From contig JAYKKI010000006.1 in the NCBI GenBank assembly GCA_039881145.1, positions 6,518,501-6,582,500 of the forward strand: a DNA stretch of 64,000 bases, read 5' to 3'. Shown here piece by piece: positions 27,561 to 39,822 of the stretch; position 1 is the first letter of the stretch; every line of letters begins with the position of its first letter. The notes beneath the pieces were generated by a model, which had not been told where the DNA came from, did no database searches, and saw only the letters and a program-made list of their open reading frames with translations. Both the position numbers and the translations under genes were made by a program. Origin of the DNA: Druceiella hillmani. Its lineage: Eukaryota > Arthropoda > Insecta > Lepidoptera > Hepialidae.

Positions 27561-29046
27561 TTGTCTTTACATTATAATCTATTTTACTCGGTGAAAACTG
27601 ATTGTGATCGAAAATATCAAATAGAAATGGAACCATAAAAAAATATTGGAATATTTACGCGTTACAAAATAATAAGTTTTGACCTAAAATAACCTAAGAA
27701 AATAATTGTATTAAAATATCAATGGTATTTGACAAAATTATTACTTAATTATTGTAGTTTTATCGTAGTGTTGAGTTCAATAAATATTATGTATTTATAT
27801 ATTTAATGAAACTTTTTGAAGACATTTTTGAAAAATCTAATTTTTGATCGATCGAATCGATGTTTGAGATCTAAATTTTTATTTATCTATGGATCTTTAC
27901 TGCAAGCTTAAAAAAGTAAGTATACTGGGTCGGAGTTATTGCTAGAAGATCAATATTTTACATCGGAATCAAACAATCTCATGTATTATTCCGAGCGCAT
28001 CTCAAAATGGCAACTGTACTGTCATTCACTAATCATTAGTCATTAAGAGAAAACAAAGTAAAAATAGAGTAAAAGTAGTTAGTTTTCCATTTTAAAATTA
28101 CACTTGTTATATTTGAGAGCAAATTTAATTCTTTGGTATATATGATACACTTGTTATATTTGAGAGAAAATTAAATTTAATTCTTCAAGGGTTTGAGAGA
28201 AAATTTAATTCTTTGAATGAATTATTGTTTCCTGTTGGCGTTTATTTTCTTAGTTTGTTATAGTAATTATCAATTTTCGTCGTTACAGGAAAGTTTGTTG
28301 CTTCGAAGACTATCATTCAAGCGAGATTTCCCAATTTTTATATTATTGAAAAAATAATGTAAGGGAGAATGATAGGTTGAAATCAGTTCTGAAGCTATAA
28401 GTACTTAATAAAGTTATTGTATGTCATTTTAATGTTCGATAACTTTTACGGTTTGCCGGCATTTATATTTTGAATAAAATATTCTGCTGGCTTTGGTGAT
28501 AATTTCCTTTTCTCTAAATGACAGAATATTCATATACGAAAACATTAAAAATATTCCGCTCGTAAAGGCCTTCACAAAATCGATTTCAAAAGTACTTTTT
28601 CTATGAAGAAACGGCGGGCGAACATGAAATTTATAATCTTTCATTATGCAATCATTCTTGCTTATTTAAATTTTTTATTTCTTTTTTTGTGTAAGTTCGT
28701 ATTTGAATTTGCTTATTTAGTGTTGAGTGCCATTAAGAATGGCAATTAAATCGAAAAAAATTAATAAGCAACTATATCGTAAAAACGCATTTTTGATGTG
28801 AAACATTTTTCACATAAATTTTTTGCTATGAAATAACCGCGAGCTAAATAATATTTTTTTTAATGTATATTTTTTCATTTAATAACCAACAAAAAGTGAA
28901 ATGTCCATTGTTTTAAAACTACGTTATTTGCAATTTAAGTACTTTGACTAATTCTGGTAAATAGCATTACAGCAGGATATATCAAGAAATAGTTGATAAA
29001 ACATTAACTCAAAGCGTGGACGTAGTGATCTTCAATGTGTTGCGAC
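27561..29046. other. Unrecognised DNA with a local duplication
   Basis: No gene recognised. At 28095-28220 the words ACACTTGTTATATTTGAGAG and AAATTTAATTCTTTG recur two to three times, a small decayed tandem duplication. Confidence 0.5.
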
Positions 29047-29124
29047 TTTTGAACATAGTCACTGAGGGCGAACTTTTTATACTTGTTTTGAACATAGTCA
29101 ATGAGGGCGTACTTTGTATACTTG
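29047..29124. repeat. 39-bp tandem duplication
   Basis: TTTTGAACATAGTCACTGAG at 29047 and TTTTGAACATAGTCAATGAG at 29086 start two near-identical 39-bp units ending in ...TATACTTG. Confidence 0.93.
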
Positions 29125-29796
29125 AGTTCATAATATAGTAGCGTAAATATACGGTATAGAATTCGTAGAACGTAGTTCTAAAGAGATCAAGAGGATGTAT
29201 TTGCTTTTAAAATGTCTCTCCTGTATATTTTGATTCAATCGACTTCAAGAAAAAAGGTGCTTCTTAATACGACAGCATTTTGCATGCATGCTAGCTCATA
29301 TGATTATAGCACTCATCTTTGTGTGTGGGTGTCTATGTACGTGAAAGAGAAAATGAATTGTTGATTTGGCACCGATCACAAAAATCTCGAGCAGTATTTT
29401 GCAAATTTGTCACTGTTCGGAAACGATGTTGTACCGCAAATGGTCGAGTATTTAACTCGAATTCTTAAATTTGATTTCGGTTCGATTTTTTCGCAAAAAA
29501 GTTTTATTCCTTTCACAAGTTCGGTGATCTTTTAGCACAAACTTAAAACTGTGAACATAAATTTATAGTTCGGAAATTTTTAGATTTGACTTTGTCATAT
29601 TTATTCATAGAAATTAATATTATTGTAACTATTAACTGACTAGATTTTAGTACAGAGAGGATAATTAATTTTATTTACAATCTTTTCTTATCGTGAATTC
29701 AAGTATAAAGAAACATTTTGTAAGGAGAAGAAAAATACCGTTGATTCTGAATTTCATTTGAAAAATTTCGTGAAAGTTTGAAAACTGAATTCGATA
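29125..29796. other. Unrecognised DNA
   Basis: No gene or named repeat seen. Confidence 0.5.
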
Positions 29797-29945
29797 TGAT
29801 AGCTACTTTATAAAGTAAGGTTGGTCGTATAGCGAGCGGCGTCTTTTCATAAATGGATCGATTCTTTAATACGATATCGTCGTCTGAGGATATTAATGGT
29901 CATATTTACGGTGTACGCAGTAAGAAGCCGCTTCCATATCCGCAT
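29797..29945. repeat. Dispersed repeat R1, copy 2
   Basis: Same orientation as 13018-13165 and alignable over about 140 bp; see that entry for the shared blocks. The two copies differ at many positions, so they are old. Confidence 0.75.
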
Positions 29946-31184
29946 TAAGTCAGCCAACCCTTTGAAACCACCGCAACGTTACGTCGGACGAGTAAATGTT
30001 TTTATTTGTATTCAAAGGCTGGCTTTTCCTTTTCCATTTGATCTTTTATATCAGATGTTCGTAATTAGGGCAAGTTATCTTTCAAACTTCAGAGACTCTT
30101 GAACGTGCAGTGTTTATATTTATTTCATCTTAGATACGTTCCAGGGTATAAAATCAAATTTTTAATAAAAATAAAATTTTTTCTAATAATAAAATATGTT
30201 TTTGAGAATAGGATTTGTAAATAAGTAAATTTACTCGTTTTGTGCAAGTATTAAATTCAAGGTAACTTCCAAAATTATACGTACAAATACACATACAGGC
30301 ACACAAAGTTCATCAGTTTCAAAATGTCGGCGATTTAAAGTCAAAAAAAAAACTGGTCGACATGCATTTAATAACAAAAATATACAAAGATACATCATTA
30401 AAAAGAACTTTTTGAATATTAAATTTTTTTTAGAAATATATTTTTTACAAGTTGATGAACAAACGAAAAGTGCCATAAAATATATTTCAATCGTAAGGGC
30501 ATGGCATAAGATTGCAACCTTGTACTGTGCCTCTAAGTTTCACAAAATTTATCTTTCCGACTGATTTTCTTTATGTATGCAGTCATCGACAAATATCTAA
30601 GTGGAGATGAACGAAAAATATTAAAAAGAAGTATACAATTCTTACTAAAATAAAAGTATACACCATAGTTATTAACAAGGCGTGATACCCCTAATTTTCT
30701 TACAATAATGACAATTTGAATTAAATCCGATAGTAAGTTATTGAAAAAATCGCTTATATATAGACGTACAGACGAATAGGAGAACTTTGGTTTGATATAT
30801 TTCACTCAATTGCTCAAAAATTTAAGAGTACACTGTTGATGTTAAAATTATTTTAAATGTTGATATATTTTTTAAATTGGTGATTACGTAATGAGGGAAG
30901 GATTGATAAGACAAAATATTTTTATATTATTTAATTATATTATTTATCTAACAGATTTCAAAGTTGTTACCGAAATATTGGCCATTTCTTTGCTTTGCAG
31001 GCACATATATGTGATATGATGTTTCGTCTTTGTTATCTCATTTTTGTAAGAGGTGGCTTGAAGGGAGTGAAGTTATAAGTACACATAATATTGCAGGCGA
31101 ATTGCGATAATTGAAGCAAAAATTAGTTCCGGTCTACAGGTGAACAAAACCGTCGAATCACTTTATTTGAAAATAAGTTTATTT
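29946..31184. other. Unrecognised DNA
   Basis: No gene recognised. Stop-free runs at 29896-30102 (plus), 30231-30476 and 30533-30805 (minus) match no family I know. Confidence 0.5.
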
Positions 31185-31285
31185 GAAAAAGTTTGATTGG
31201 TTTGTGAACTCTGCATCGATCGTTGTGGGCTCAGAGTGGGCAGGGGTGGCAAACTTTTAAGTAACTCGTTACAGTTCTACTCGCG
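31185..31285. repeat. Dispersed repeat R2, copy 2
   Basis: Direct copy of 19545-19645, with the shared words listed there; boundaries approximate. Confidence 0.65.
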
Positions 31286-34200
31286 GATTATGAATACGAT
31301 TTTGATAGATGAAATTTTGCGTGAATATGTTTGGAGAGATCTTTTTTTTGTTGTTGATTAGGATTTTGATTTTTTTTTCATGAAGCTGTTGATAAATTGT
31401 TAATACAACAAAATAATTGTGCTTTGAATGACTATTAGACTATATTTATTCACATTCAGAGTTTTTAGTAACGTGGAAAAATTTACAGCGATTTAAAAAA
31501 TGGTTGAAGTTTAAGAGTTGCAATAAAAATTGCTACATTGCTACATTTCATAACATCATTAAAATATGCCTAGTTGCAAAAATATGCTTTTGAGTTACTG
31601 AACTCTATATTTTGAAAAAAACATATAAAGTAAATCATTAGCAAAACACCCACAACGTGGATTCCCATCACGTATTTGTGATAAATTATTAACCAATATT
31701 ATTATTTTCGCCAAGTCAATGTATCGCCTAGAAATCTTTTTCCCGAAATGTGAAATATCGCTTTGTAGAAACATTCTTATAATTTTCCGGAAAATTCAGG
31801 TAAACTTCTATTGACGCATTTTTTACGATGTTCATTCAGGGGAAGGGGTTATTTTGGAGACATTTTCAACATTACACCTAGAACTATCTTTCCATAAATC
31901 GTAAAGAAGTATTTTTAGGACTCATTCAATGTGTTCTTTCAATTAATATACCGTATTAATTGAAAGAACAATCGTACGAAATTAACAAGAAGAAAAAACA
32001 GTTAAAAAACAACAAAAAAACATAAACAACCCTAAAATTTCCCTATTTGTCTTTTCATATTTATATTAGTGTTAACTATTGCAATATATGCAGATTAATT
32101 GGTAAATGTTTGCGAGAACCAGACAGAAGGTCACGTGACTGATCTTATAAGGATTCGTTTTAATCATTTCATGCCAACAAACCCTATAAATAAATCAGTA
32201 AAAATGTGATCAAAATGGGGTTGAGTATTTTTTTTTGGATTATATTAAATAAACACACACATTAAATTCTACGCACATGTTTATAGTTTATTCCTACAAA
32301 ATATAGTAAGATCCATTCAGTGTACTTATCTACCCAATAATAAATAGGCGTAGAAAACTGGTTTGATACATGTTAAGATAAATTAGAACAAAAAAGCGTA
32401 GAAAAACAGATTACGTGTGTGGAAATAATTGAGTAGAAATTGTAAAATTTTTGGTACTCGTAGATGAAATGCCGTAATGCCAGAAAGAAGAAAACTTTGT
32501 TTTTTGTTGTACTAACGTTGATAGCAAAAATAATCTGAAGCTTTAACATGTAAAAACAGGAAGTCAAGAGAAGGAAAGGGAAATAGTAGAAAAAAGGATG
32601 TCAGTATATTAAGACCACCAATTTTTTATCTCGTAAGGCTATAAGGACAATTTTGAGATAAAATTACATTAAGTACATAAGTATGCGTGACATGTCAAAC
32701 AAATATACAAACAAAAATTTAAAAAAAACGGTCAATACCTTTTTTATATATTTTATTTATTTGTATACCATGGCTCTTTCCCGGAGGTTAAAATTAAAAA
32801 AATGTCAGTTTTGTAAAAATATTTATTTTAATTAAGCAGACACCTCTTCACTTTTTCTCTCATTTGGTCTTCTGAACTGTGTGTTTTTCATGTGATACAG
32901 ATAAGGTAATAAGTGGAAATTAGTCGGTTATAATAGGATGGAGCATAATATCCTAATGTAATTCCATTATCTTGCCGTGCGCCAGTTTTACCACATGAAT
33001 ATATGAATGTTTTTACAACAAAATATTTATTCTTTCTGTTCATTAATGCAGCCATTTCTCCTGAATACTTTCTAATCGTCTACAATAAATATTGGCAGCG
33101 ACGGTTTGTCCTAAGTTTATGAATTAATAATACATATGTGCTTCAGAAATTAAAGTTGGAAGTAACTTTTTAAAAATATCTTTAATCCGCAGAAATCTTA
33201 TAATTTTATTATATGCATAGATTGACCATAAAATATCAGGTATTACAAATATATACAAATTTTGGGATTATGTATTATAGCAGATTAATGAGAATATATA
33301 CGCAAATGTTGTGGAGATCATGAATCTTTTCTGAATTATTTGAGTCATTAGTGTAGTTGTAAAAGGGGATGTTCACATATATCGAAATTGTTTATTGAAT
33401 ACTTAAGTTTTGCAAATATTAAGCTTTCATAATTAATCTGGTAAGATTTTATAAAAATAGAGGTTCATAAAGAATAACAATTCTAATTAATTTTGTTTAT
33501 AATAATAAATCATTTTTATTAGGGAAAGAGGGTGTTCATTATTTCGGCCGATAATAGATGTAGTGAAAATCGTAACATAAATTAATGATACAAAATATTA
33601 GTTATTAGAGTCGGAATGAGGTTACAGTTGAAAATAATCAGCGCATATTTGATACTATTATTATGTTCAATACAAGTAAAATGATATTGAAACTAAAGTA
33701 ACGTAGATCGCGACTTTGACATAGTCGAAAAAAATTTGATTGTCAACATTTATTTAATTTATATTGATTATATAGGTGTTTGTTATTTAAAAAAATTGAA
33801 AAAAATGCTAAATTACTGGTATAATCGATTTTTCTTTCTGTAAATGATAAGTTCAATAAGGTGCCGTACGGCACCCTATGTACCCTCTCTGATTAACGTT
33901 GAAAGAGTAACTCTTGAGAAGTCATCTCCTTCAAAAAGAGTTATTGATTACAATCATTTTATTTTGTTTTGAGGTATCTACAAAATACGGCTTACTAGCG
34001 ATATTAACCAGTTGGGAGACAAAGATTTGTGGCAGAACAAACGATTTATCTTTTCTGTTTTTTAATTAATAAGCTGTAGAATACTATGCAATTTTTATTG
34101 ACGTGTACTAAAATATTCACGTTTTGTAAATTGTCCATCCTCTTAATTCTTTTCCTGGCTTGGCACGTTAATTTGATTTTGGTCGTTTGCCAATTTTTTA

Positions 34201-34894
34201 TTTAAACAAACTACGTTTTGGATAGCCGATTCAAACTACGTATTGAAATAAATTAATTGTTAATACAGAAATATTTCGGATAAAAGATTCATAGGAAACT
34301 AACGCCACATTACCTGATATTATAAACGCAATTATATTTATTTCTGCTCATTTAAAAAAGAAAAAATAATGAAGTAACTGTTTTCACGATTCCCTGCTAA
34401 AAAATTAAAAACCCGGTGAAATTCATATGGCACCACGTGCAAACTAGGGTACCGTGGACATTTAATCAAATGTAAACCAAATATATTTCATAAACTCTCA
34501 TGTCGTTCTCATATGTAACTATTTAGGTCTATGGTAGCTGAGTAAATATTCAAATACTCCGACAGTTGGACCAGCCATTGCTATTGTTTCTCACCCCACT
34601 TCTTAACAAGGGAAGGTATTTTAATAAATAGAAAAAAAATGTTACATATTAATTGAGATCTCTATCGGAAGCATATTTCCAAAGTTTCATGCGCGTAGGG
34701 TTACGATCGAAGAAAGCAACGAGGATGTGGCAGGCGAGGATATGTCAGGGATACACGCGAAATTAACGAAATAATAACTGTTACATGTTTGACTACTGAA
34801 TCCTACGAATGAAGTATCATTTGACTGGAACTCAGTATGTAAAACATACAAGCGACGAGGTGATTTGGCTGTTCAAAAGATACAATTTTTTGAC

Positions 34895-34896
<2 letters not shown>
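31286..34896. other. Unrecognised DNA with two palindromes
   Basis: No gene recognised. A perfect 17-bp hairpin with a 5-nt loop (TGTTCTTTCAATTAATA and its complement) occupies 31932-31970. A 16-bp perfect palindrome GGTGCCGTACGGCACC lies at 33860-33875. A fragment near 32120-32165 (GTCACGTGACTGATCTTATA) may be a decayed AGGGTTCCG-family copy. Confidence 0.5.

Positions 34897-34951
<55 letters not shown>
34897..34951. repeat. (TA)n microsatellite
   Basis: About 55 bp of uninterrupted AT/TA repeats. Confidence 0.97.
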
Positions 34952-34954
<3 letters not shown>

Positions 34955-36172
34955 TTTGATCTATAGATTAAAAGCATTGAAGCATCAATAAGCTATGTTT
35001 CTGTGTTCAGGATAGTTATGAGTATACTTTACTATGTGCGTCAATTGGCCGCGGCTCGTAGCCAACCTGGTCCCATTGTCCTTGACTTGACACATGTTGA
35101 CGCCTATTTTGAGACAAGTATTATATTTCACACCGCTGGATTGACTAATATTTAAAAGAAACTTACAAACTATTAAAGACTTTGTTTTATAAAATTTATC
35201 TCGATGTGTAAATAACATAATTTAGAATGACGCTGTTTTTGTGGGAGAAATTCGATCATATGATTTTATTTATTTTCAATTTTATTTATGGGTCATTTTA
35301 AGACATACAATTTTGAATTTCCGTACCTCATTAACATACCTCTTATATGATCACTAACCGTCTGTCCATTTTAATTCATTCATTAGAAATTAGACATAGT
35401 AGGAAAATATTTTAACATAAAACATTGCTAAATTTGAAAAATATTTTGGAGTAAATTTGAAAATAATTTTTGAAATTTCAAGCACTATGTCTTCAGATTT
35501 GGAAGTATTGAATTAAAATAAATAAATAAATTTATGAAAATACAGGGTTTTTAGAAACCTACGCAGAAGTTGTAGGAAAACTATAACAATGGTTCCAGAT
35601 GTCATAGCTTTTGAGATATTTACAATAATATATGTGTACTTCCTACTTAATTATATTAAATGTTATTAAATATTTATTGGGCTGGGATGTCCATATCAGT
35701 TACGACTTATGATAAATATAGTATCTTCATTTTAAATTTAGTACGGAACTCTCGTTTTCAACTAGATTCGTACTTGGTCGGACTCCCTTAAACTTTAATT
35801 GATGTTTAGAGTTCTGTAGTAAACAAACCATTTTGTCGCCCATCTGCTACATTTTTAAAATTATTATGAGTTCGAAGCCACGTACGTGAAATTTTATATG
35901 TGGATGCTTCTAGCATACATTTCGTTTAATGTGTAGAAAAATATTAAAATTAAATTTTTAATATGAAATGGTGACGAATTTTTTTAGGGTGTAATTGGAT
36001 AAGATTTAAAATAAAATTGAGTTGGTTTATTGTTTTATTTTTTATTTTCGTGCACTCTTTATGAAATTTACGCTTCATAGTGAGATGCTATGGAATTCAT
36101 ATACTCGAACTTTATTGGAACTATAAAAAAATTGTTTCTCTTAACTGGAATTGATAATTTTAAGAAATATTG
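34952..36172. other. Intergenic DNA with moth repeat fragment 35545-35845
   Basis: No gene. The block at 35545-35650 (AAACCTACGCAGAAGTTGTA, GTCATAGCTTTTGAGATA, TACTTCCTACTTAAT) aligns with 49905-50005 (AAAGCCTACGAAAAGGTTGC, GTCGTGGCTTTTGAGATA, GCTCTTCTACTTAAT). The right end, CGGAACTCTCGTTTTCAACT, followed shortly by CGTACTTGGTCGG, matches the right terminus of the AGGGTTCCG family. Confidence 0.6.
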
Positions 36173-36490
36173 TCGTATGTATATTTTTGGAGCCCACGTG
36201 ATACTAAATGCAGCCTTATGATTGAACGTGTCCAAAAAACTTTCCTTCGATATTTGTACAAGAGACGATAAGGAAGGCAACCCTTTTCAATTTTCTACCA
36301 ATTTTCTCCTACGTATTATACCTATTATCTATATATCTATATTATTATATATTGTAGCACAGAAGAGAAGTTTCCTTAATGAAATTTGTTTTCTGGTTAT
36401 TAAATGAAAAAAAAAATTATGCCCGAATTAATTTAAAAAATAAATTTGAAAGTAAAATCTTTCCATCTCACTTTCAATCTCTAGCTCTTC
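36173..36490 (+). pseudogene. LINE reverse transcriptase 3'-end fragment
   Basis: The C-terminal end of a non-LTR retrotransposon protein. Starting at 36176, one plus-strand frame reads VYFWSPRDTKCSLMIERVQ KTFLRYLYKRR, then a stop, then PFSIFYQFSPTY. This matches the region after the reverse transcriptase thumb in Jockey/R1-like elements (pattern EYxxxVWSP...IERVQxxFLRYL...YP). A second piece near 36360 reads RREVSLMKFVFWLLN, which fits the RRxxxxxxFLxKLLN pattern that follows. A further AT-rich stretch to about 36490 fits loosely. There are stops and at least one frame change, and the polymerase core is absent, so it is a 5'-truncated, decayed copy. The 35-bp tandem repeat at 36659-36745 could be its 3' tail. 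Confidence 0.7.
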
Positions 36491-36658
36491 GTATTCGATG
36501 ACATCCTGCGCCAGCTTTGTCATCATCTTTTTGCTGTATTGCATCCAAACCGAATTATATAATGTTATTGAATTTAAAGGATTTTTTAATCCTTCTTATT
36601 AAACTGTAGAGGTATTAAAACTTTAATGTTTCCGTAACTGTATGTAAATAAAAGAAAT

Positions 36659-36748
36659 AGAGAAATAAAGATATGTACGTAGATATGTGTGCTAGAGAAA
36701 TAAAGATATGTACGTAGATACGTGTGCTAGAGAAATAAAGATATGTGT
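36659..36748. repeat. 35-bp tandem repeat, ~2.5 copies
   Basis: AGAGAAATAAAGATATGT occurs at 36659, 36694 and 36729, each 35 bp apart, with GTAGATA(T/C)GTGTGCT between. It lies about 170 bp past a LINE fragment of the same orientation and each unit contains ATAAAG, so it may be a LINE tail array (inference). Confidence 0.95.
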
Positions 36749-38843
36749 GAATACTTTTTGTTTTTATTGTTTATTTTCATTGACCGGCTTATATAAATAA
36801 TTTATAGTCAAAGATTGCGCTAATAAGTAAGAGATTTTTCTTTTAGTTTGTTAGTTTCTTAGTTTGCTGAGTTAGCAGTAAGTTCCATAAATATTTGGTT
36901 GCCGAATAATAAACCCCGTTACTTTTTTCTCGCCACTGTTTCCATTAATATTATAGAAATAGCTTGAATATCTCTGGAAGGGTACATAAAGGGCATCGCG
37001 TTCGATCTTTGTTCAGTAGGAGAATTTAGAATGAGCTATTCTTTCATAAATTTCCTTTAGAATGAAAGGCGAGAGAAGCAACACATAACATGTGCACTGC
37101 AATGGATGAAGATGCACTCTCCGGTAACACAGCCAAGCAATAGTTTTAAAGATTGAAAACAAGATATTTTGATTTCTCAGATAATCATCACTCTTTAAAT
37201 TTAAAAGGTTTGAAAAGCCTTTCTTAAAACAAAGCGCAGGTTAACATCGCGTTATATCTTAGAAATTCTCTCATACCGTCATGTCACAATAGAGAAATAA
37301 CTGCATACTTTGGGGAAAAAGTGAAATATACTGTTTGGCTATTGACACTGATAAACTAAAATGGCGGATTAATAAGATGCCAACCTAATAAATAAATATC
37401 CTGGTTGTAATTTAAGATATTAGAGTGACTTATAAAGCACGTTTTAAAGGCATAAAAGCAAAGCACATAAACATTTCCCCAGATATGAAAGCAGAAGACC
37501 GAAGTACTGTTACCAATTTTGTCGTGTCCCCATTTAGTTAAAGGCAAAGGCGGACAATTTACTTTTAATGATTCTACAAGCTGCTTCCAAATAAATTGCT
37601 TTCTCTCTCTTTGTTCCCGTTTCCTCCGAGCTTAACCACTGTCACTAATGGACTACGCTAGAGGAGCCAACCAAAAAAGAGGTGGAAAAGGAGTTTAATT
37701 GGCGGCGATGTAAAGGGTTTCCCTTTTCTTTCGGTCAGGGTTTAAAAGTCTTTAATGCCTGTTGATACTACTATTTCAACATTAAACTATATCAAGCAAA
37801 AAATGATTTTTTTCTTCATTTGCACAGTTAAATATTATCATCATTTATCAAACAAACTTTTTCGACAATTATAGGGATCTGTGTGGGATGCTGCAATGTT
37901 TTTCAAGATTTGTTAAAAATTAGCCAAGTGTGATTTAATTTGAATTTTGAGGGGGTTATTATATAAGTCGCTAAATCACATAACGTTGCATGTATTTTTA
38001 TATGGCAGATATATATCGTAATGTTTAAAGGGCGGGATATTAGTGTAAAATTTACTTATATACACTTTATTTTATACTAATTCCATGAAAAAATCACAAA
38101 ACTCTAGTTATGTAAGATAATTTAAATCTGATTTATTAATAAATAATTATAATCGAACTAATTTATATGTTTTTTGTTTAAATACACGATATTTGAAAAA
38201 TGGACTAGGAGTTTTGGCTGTTTAAGTACGAGGATTTTGAGGATGGTCTAGTAACGAATAACGTTCAGAAACGGCAATTTTGACATTTCCACTATTTTTG
38301 AATGACGGAACTTTTTTCAGCGGTATTTCGTATGCGTGTGTAGAAATAAATTTTTTTTCTGCAATCTTTTGTACATGTTTTAAATATAACTTTGGTATGA
38401 AAAAAGATGTGAGCCATCATTAGACGCCTGAAAGATGTGAAACATTAATTTTTAATTTTTATATTGAAATATTACGGTTACTTTCACTATCAATATTAGT
38501 ATCACTGTAACTCTTATTTTAAATTAATAAATGCTTTTAACGTTTTAAGATAGTTTAATGCAATAGACCGATAAAAACGAGTAAAGTTGTAAGATTGAGT
38601 AAATAAGAATAAATTCTGACACACTACGTAGCGTGTGTGTAGTATAGTAAAGAGGAAAGCACTAAGTCAGAAGGAGTAGACAAGATGAGAATCTGGCCGA
38701 ATGGCACGTCGCGACGTGTTATTAGAACGTTTTAACACTCATCCAATTGCGCTTTTAGATGTTTCACATCAAAATGCCAGAGAAGTTTTGTCAATGCCTC
38801 TGACAATCAAGAGTTTCATAATAACTAAAATTCAGTTTTTTAT
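36749..38843. other. Unrecognised DNA
   Basis: No gene recognised. The stretch 37560-37745 is GC-richer (TTCCTCCGAGC, GAGGAGCCAACC) but has no open frame. A minus-strand stop-free run at 37356-37547 matches nothing I know. Confidence 0.5.
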
Positions 38844-38855
38844 TTAATTTATTTA
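38844..38855. repeat. Target duplication, left, foldback copy A
   Basis: TTAATTTATTTA directly precedes the element and is repeated exactly at 39140-39151 after it. Because the flank is AT-rich, 12 bp is suggestive but not proof on its own; the other copies show the same arrangement. Confidence 0.75.
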
Positions 38856-39139
38856 TTGAATATATTTGGAGTTAATTTTGTAGAAATTCATTATTCACAA
38901 TTAAATGAAACTACGTGATGTAGCATTATTTTTACTTTCTTTAATTTCTTTACCACGATCTAGGTTTCGTTGTATTACAACATCTTCAGGTGGGATATTA
39001 GCAAAGATTCTATCTTTAATATCTCATCTTTGCTAATATCCCACCTGAAGGTGTTGTAATACAACGAAACCTAGGTCGTGGTAAAGAAATTAAAGAAAGT
39101 AGAAATAATACTACATCACGTAGTTTCATTTAATTGTGG
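38856..39139 (+). mobile_element. Foldback retroelement-like insertion, copy A (284 bp)
   Basis: Two inverted arms of one ~125-bp unit around a short AT-rich centre (about 38998-39031). The outer end on the left is TTGAATATATTTGGAGTTAA through CATTATTCAC, then CACAATTAAATGAAACTACG and the shared arm. The right arm ends ...GTTTCATTTAATTGTGG without the extra ~45 bp. The element is flanked by a 12-bp duplication. The same pair of ends is seen in copies B and C (in the opposite orientation) and in copy D. Each arm carries a hammerhead-like motif, here damaged: on the minus strand (38953-38993) one helix III pair is lost, and on the plus strand (39041-39081) core position A9 is G. No protein is encoded. 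Confidence 0.85.
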
Positions 39140-39151
39140 TTAATTTATTTA
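39140..39151. repeat. Target duplication, right, foldback copy A
   Basis: Exact repeat of TTAATTTATTTA at 38844-38855. Confidence 0.75.
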
Positions 39152-39451
39152 CTTAAACTTAACTACAGTGACATTATAGTTACGTAACGTTACCTATGTA
39201 CACGTTTGAGTAACGATATGTTAATTAAATATTAAATATTAGTAACGATAATACGATAATTAATAATACATAGCCATGACACACTTCAATATTTTATTCT
39301 AACTTATTACAAATATCACACTACTGCAACTTCAAAAGCACGAAGTACAAAGAAGGGGAAATACGGTCACGTGTTTTGTGATATCTGATTGAGCAATTCA
39401 TTTTTTGGAAAATGGGAAATTCCGACACAACTTGCTTGTAGACACCAATTC

Positions 39452-39509
39452 TACGAAAAGCTGATGACTGCGCTAATTCCTGCATTAGCGTAGTCATCAG
39501 CTTTTCGTA
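39452..39509. repeat. 26-bp hairpin with 6-nt loop
   Basis: Left arm 39452-39477 (TACGAAAAGCTGATGACTGC...) and right arm 39484-39509 are inverted copies with a single mismatch that becomes a G-T pair in one strand. It lies between foldback copies A and B but shares no sequence with them. The 5' arm carries CTGATGA-like letters, but no hammerhead partner segments are present. Confidence 0.93.
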
Positions 39510-39729
39510 ATCAGAGACAGAAAATAAAATAATTTTCTGTGAGAACTACGCAAGTCGCTCTCTTTTTTTGCGGGTTCTAATTTAAAACTTGTTCTTGTTG
39601 GAAAGTATGCTAAACCAGTTCCATTTGTCGTATTTTATTTGGTATTTTATTTTTGCATTTTTTTAACACGTTTTGGAAAGATATTATTTCTGGCCAGAGC
39701 ATTCGAACAATATAACTAGGCATTTTTTT

Positions 39730-39742
39730 TACTAAGATATGA
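39730..39742. repeat. Target duplication, left, foldback copy B
   Basis: TACTAAGATATGA, repeated exactly at 40030-40042. At 13 bp and of mixed composition, this is the strongest target duplication of the four copies. Confidence 0.9.
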
Positions 39743-39822
39743 CAATTAAATGAAACTACGTGATGTTAAAGAAATTAAAGAAAGTAGAAAAAATACTATT
39801 TCTACTTTCTTTAATTTCTTTA

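Noticed and set aside
36659..36748. CRISPR-like short repeat array
   Set aside because: Only 2.5 head-to-tail copies of a 35-bp unit with no spacers; a simple tandem repeat in a eukaryotic genome.
39452..39509. CTGATGA letters in this hairpin as a true hammerhead core
   Set aside because: No GAA segment or helix I/III partners occur at suitable positions; the letters are part of a simple hairpin arm.
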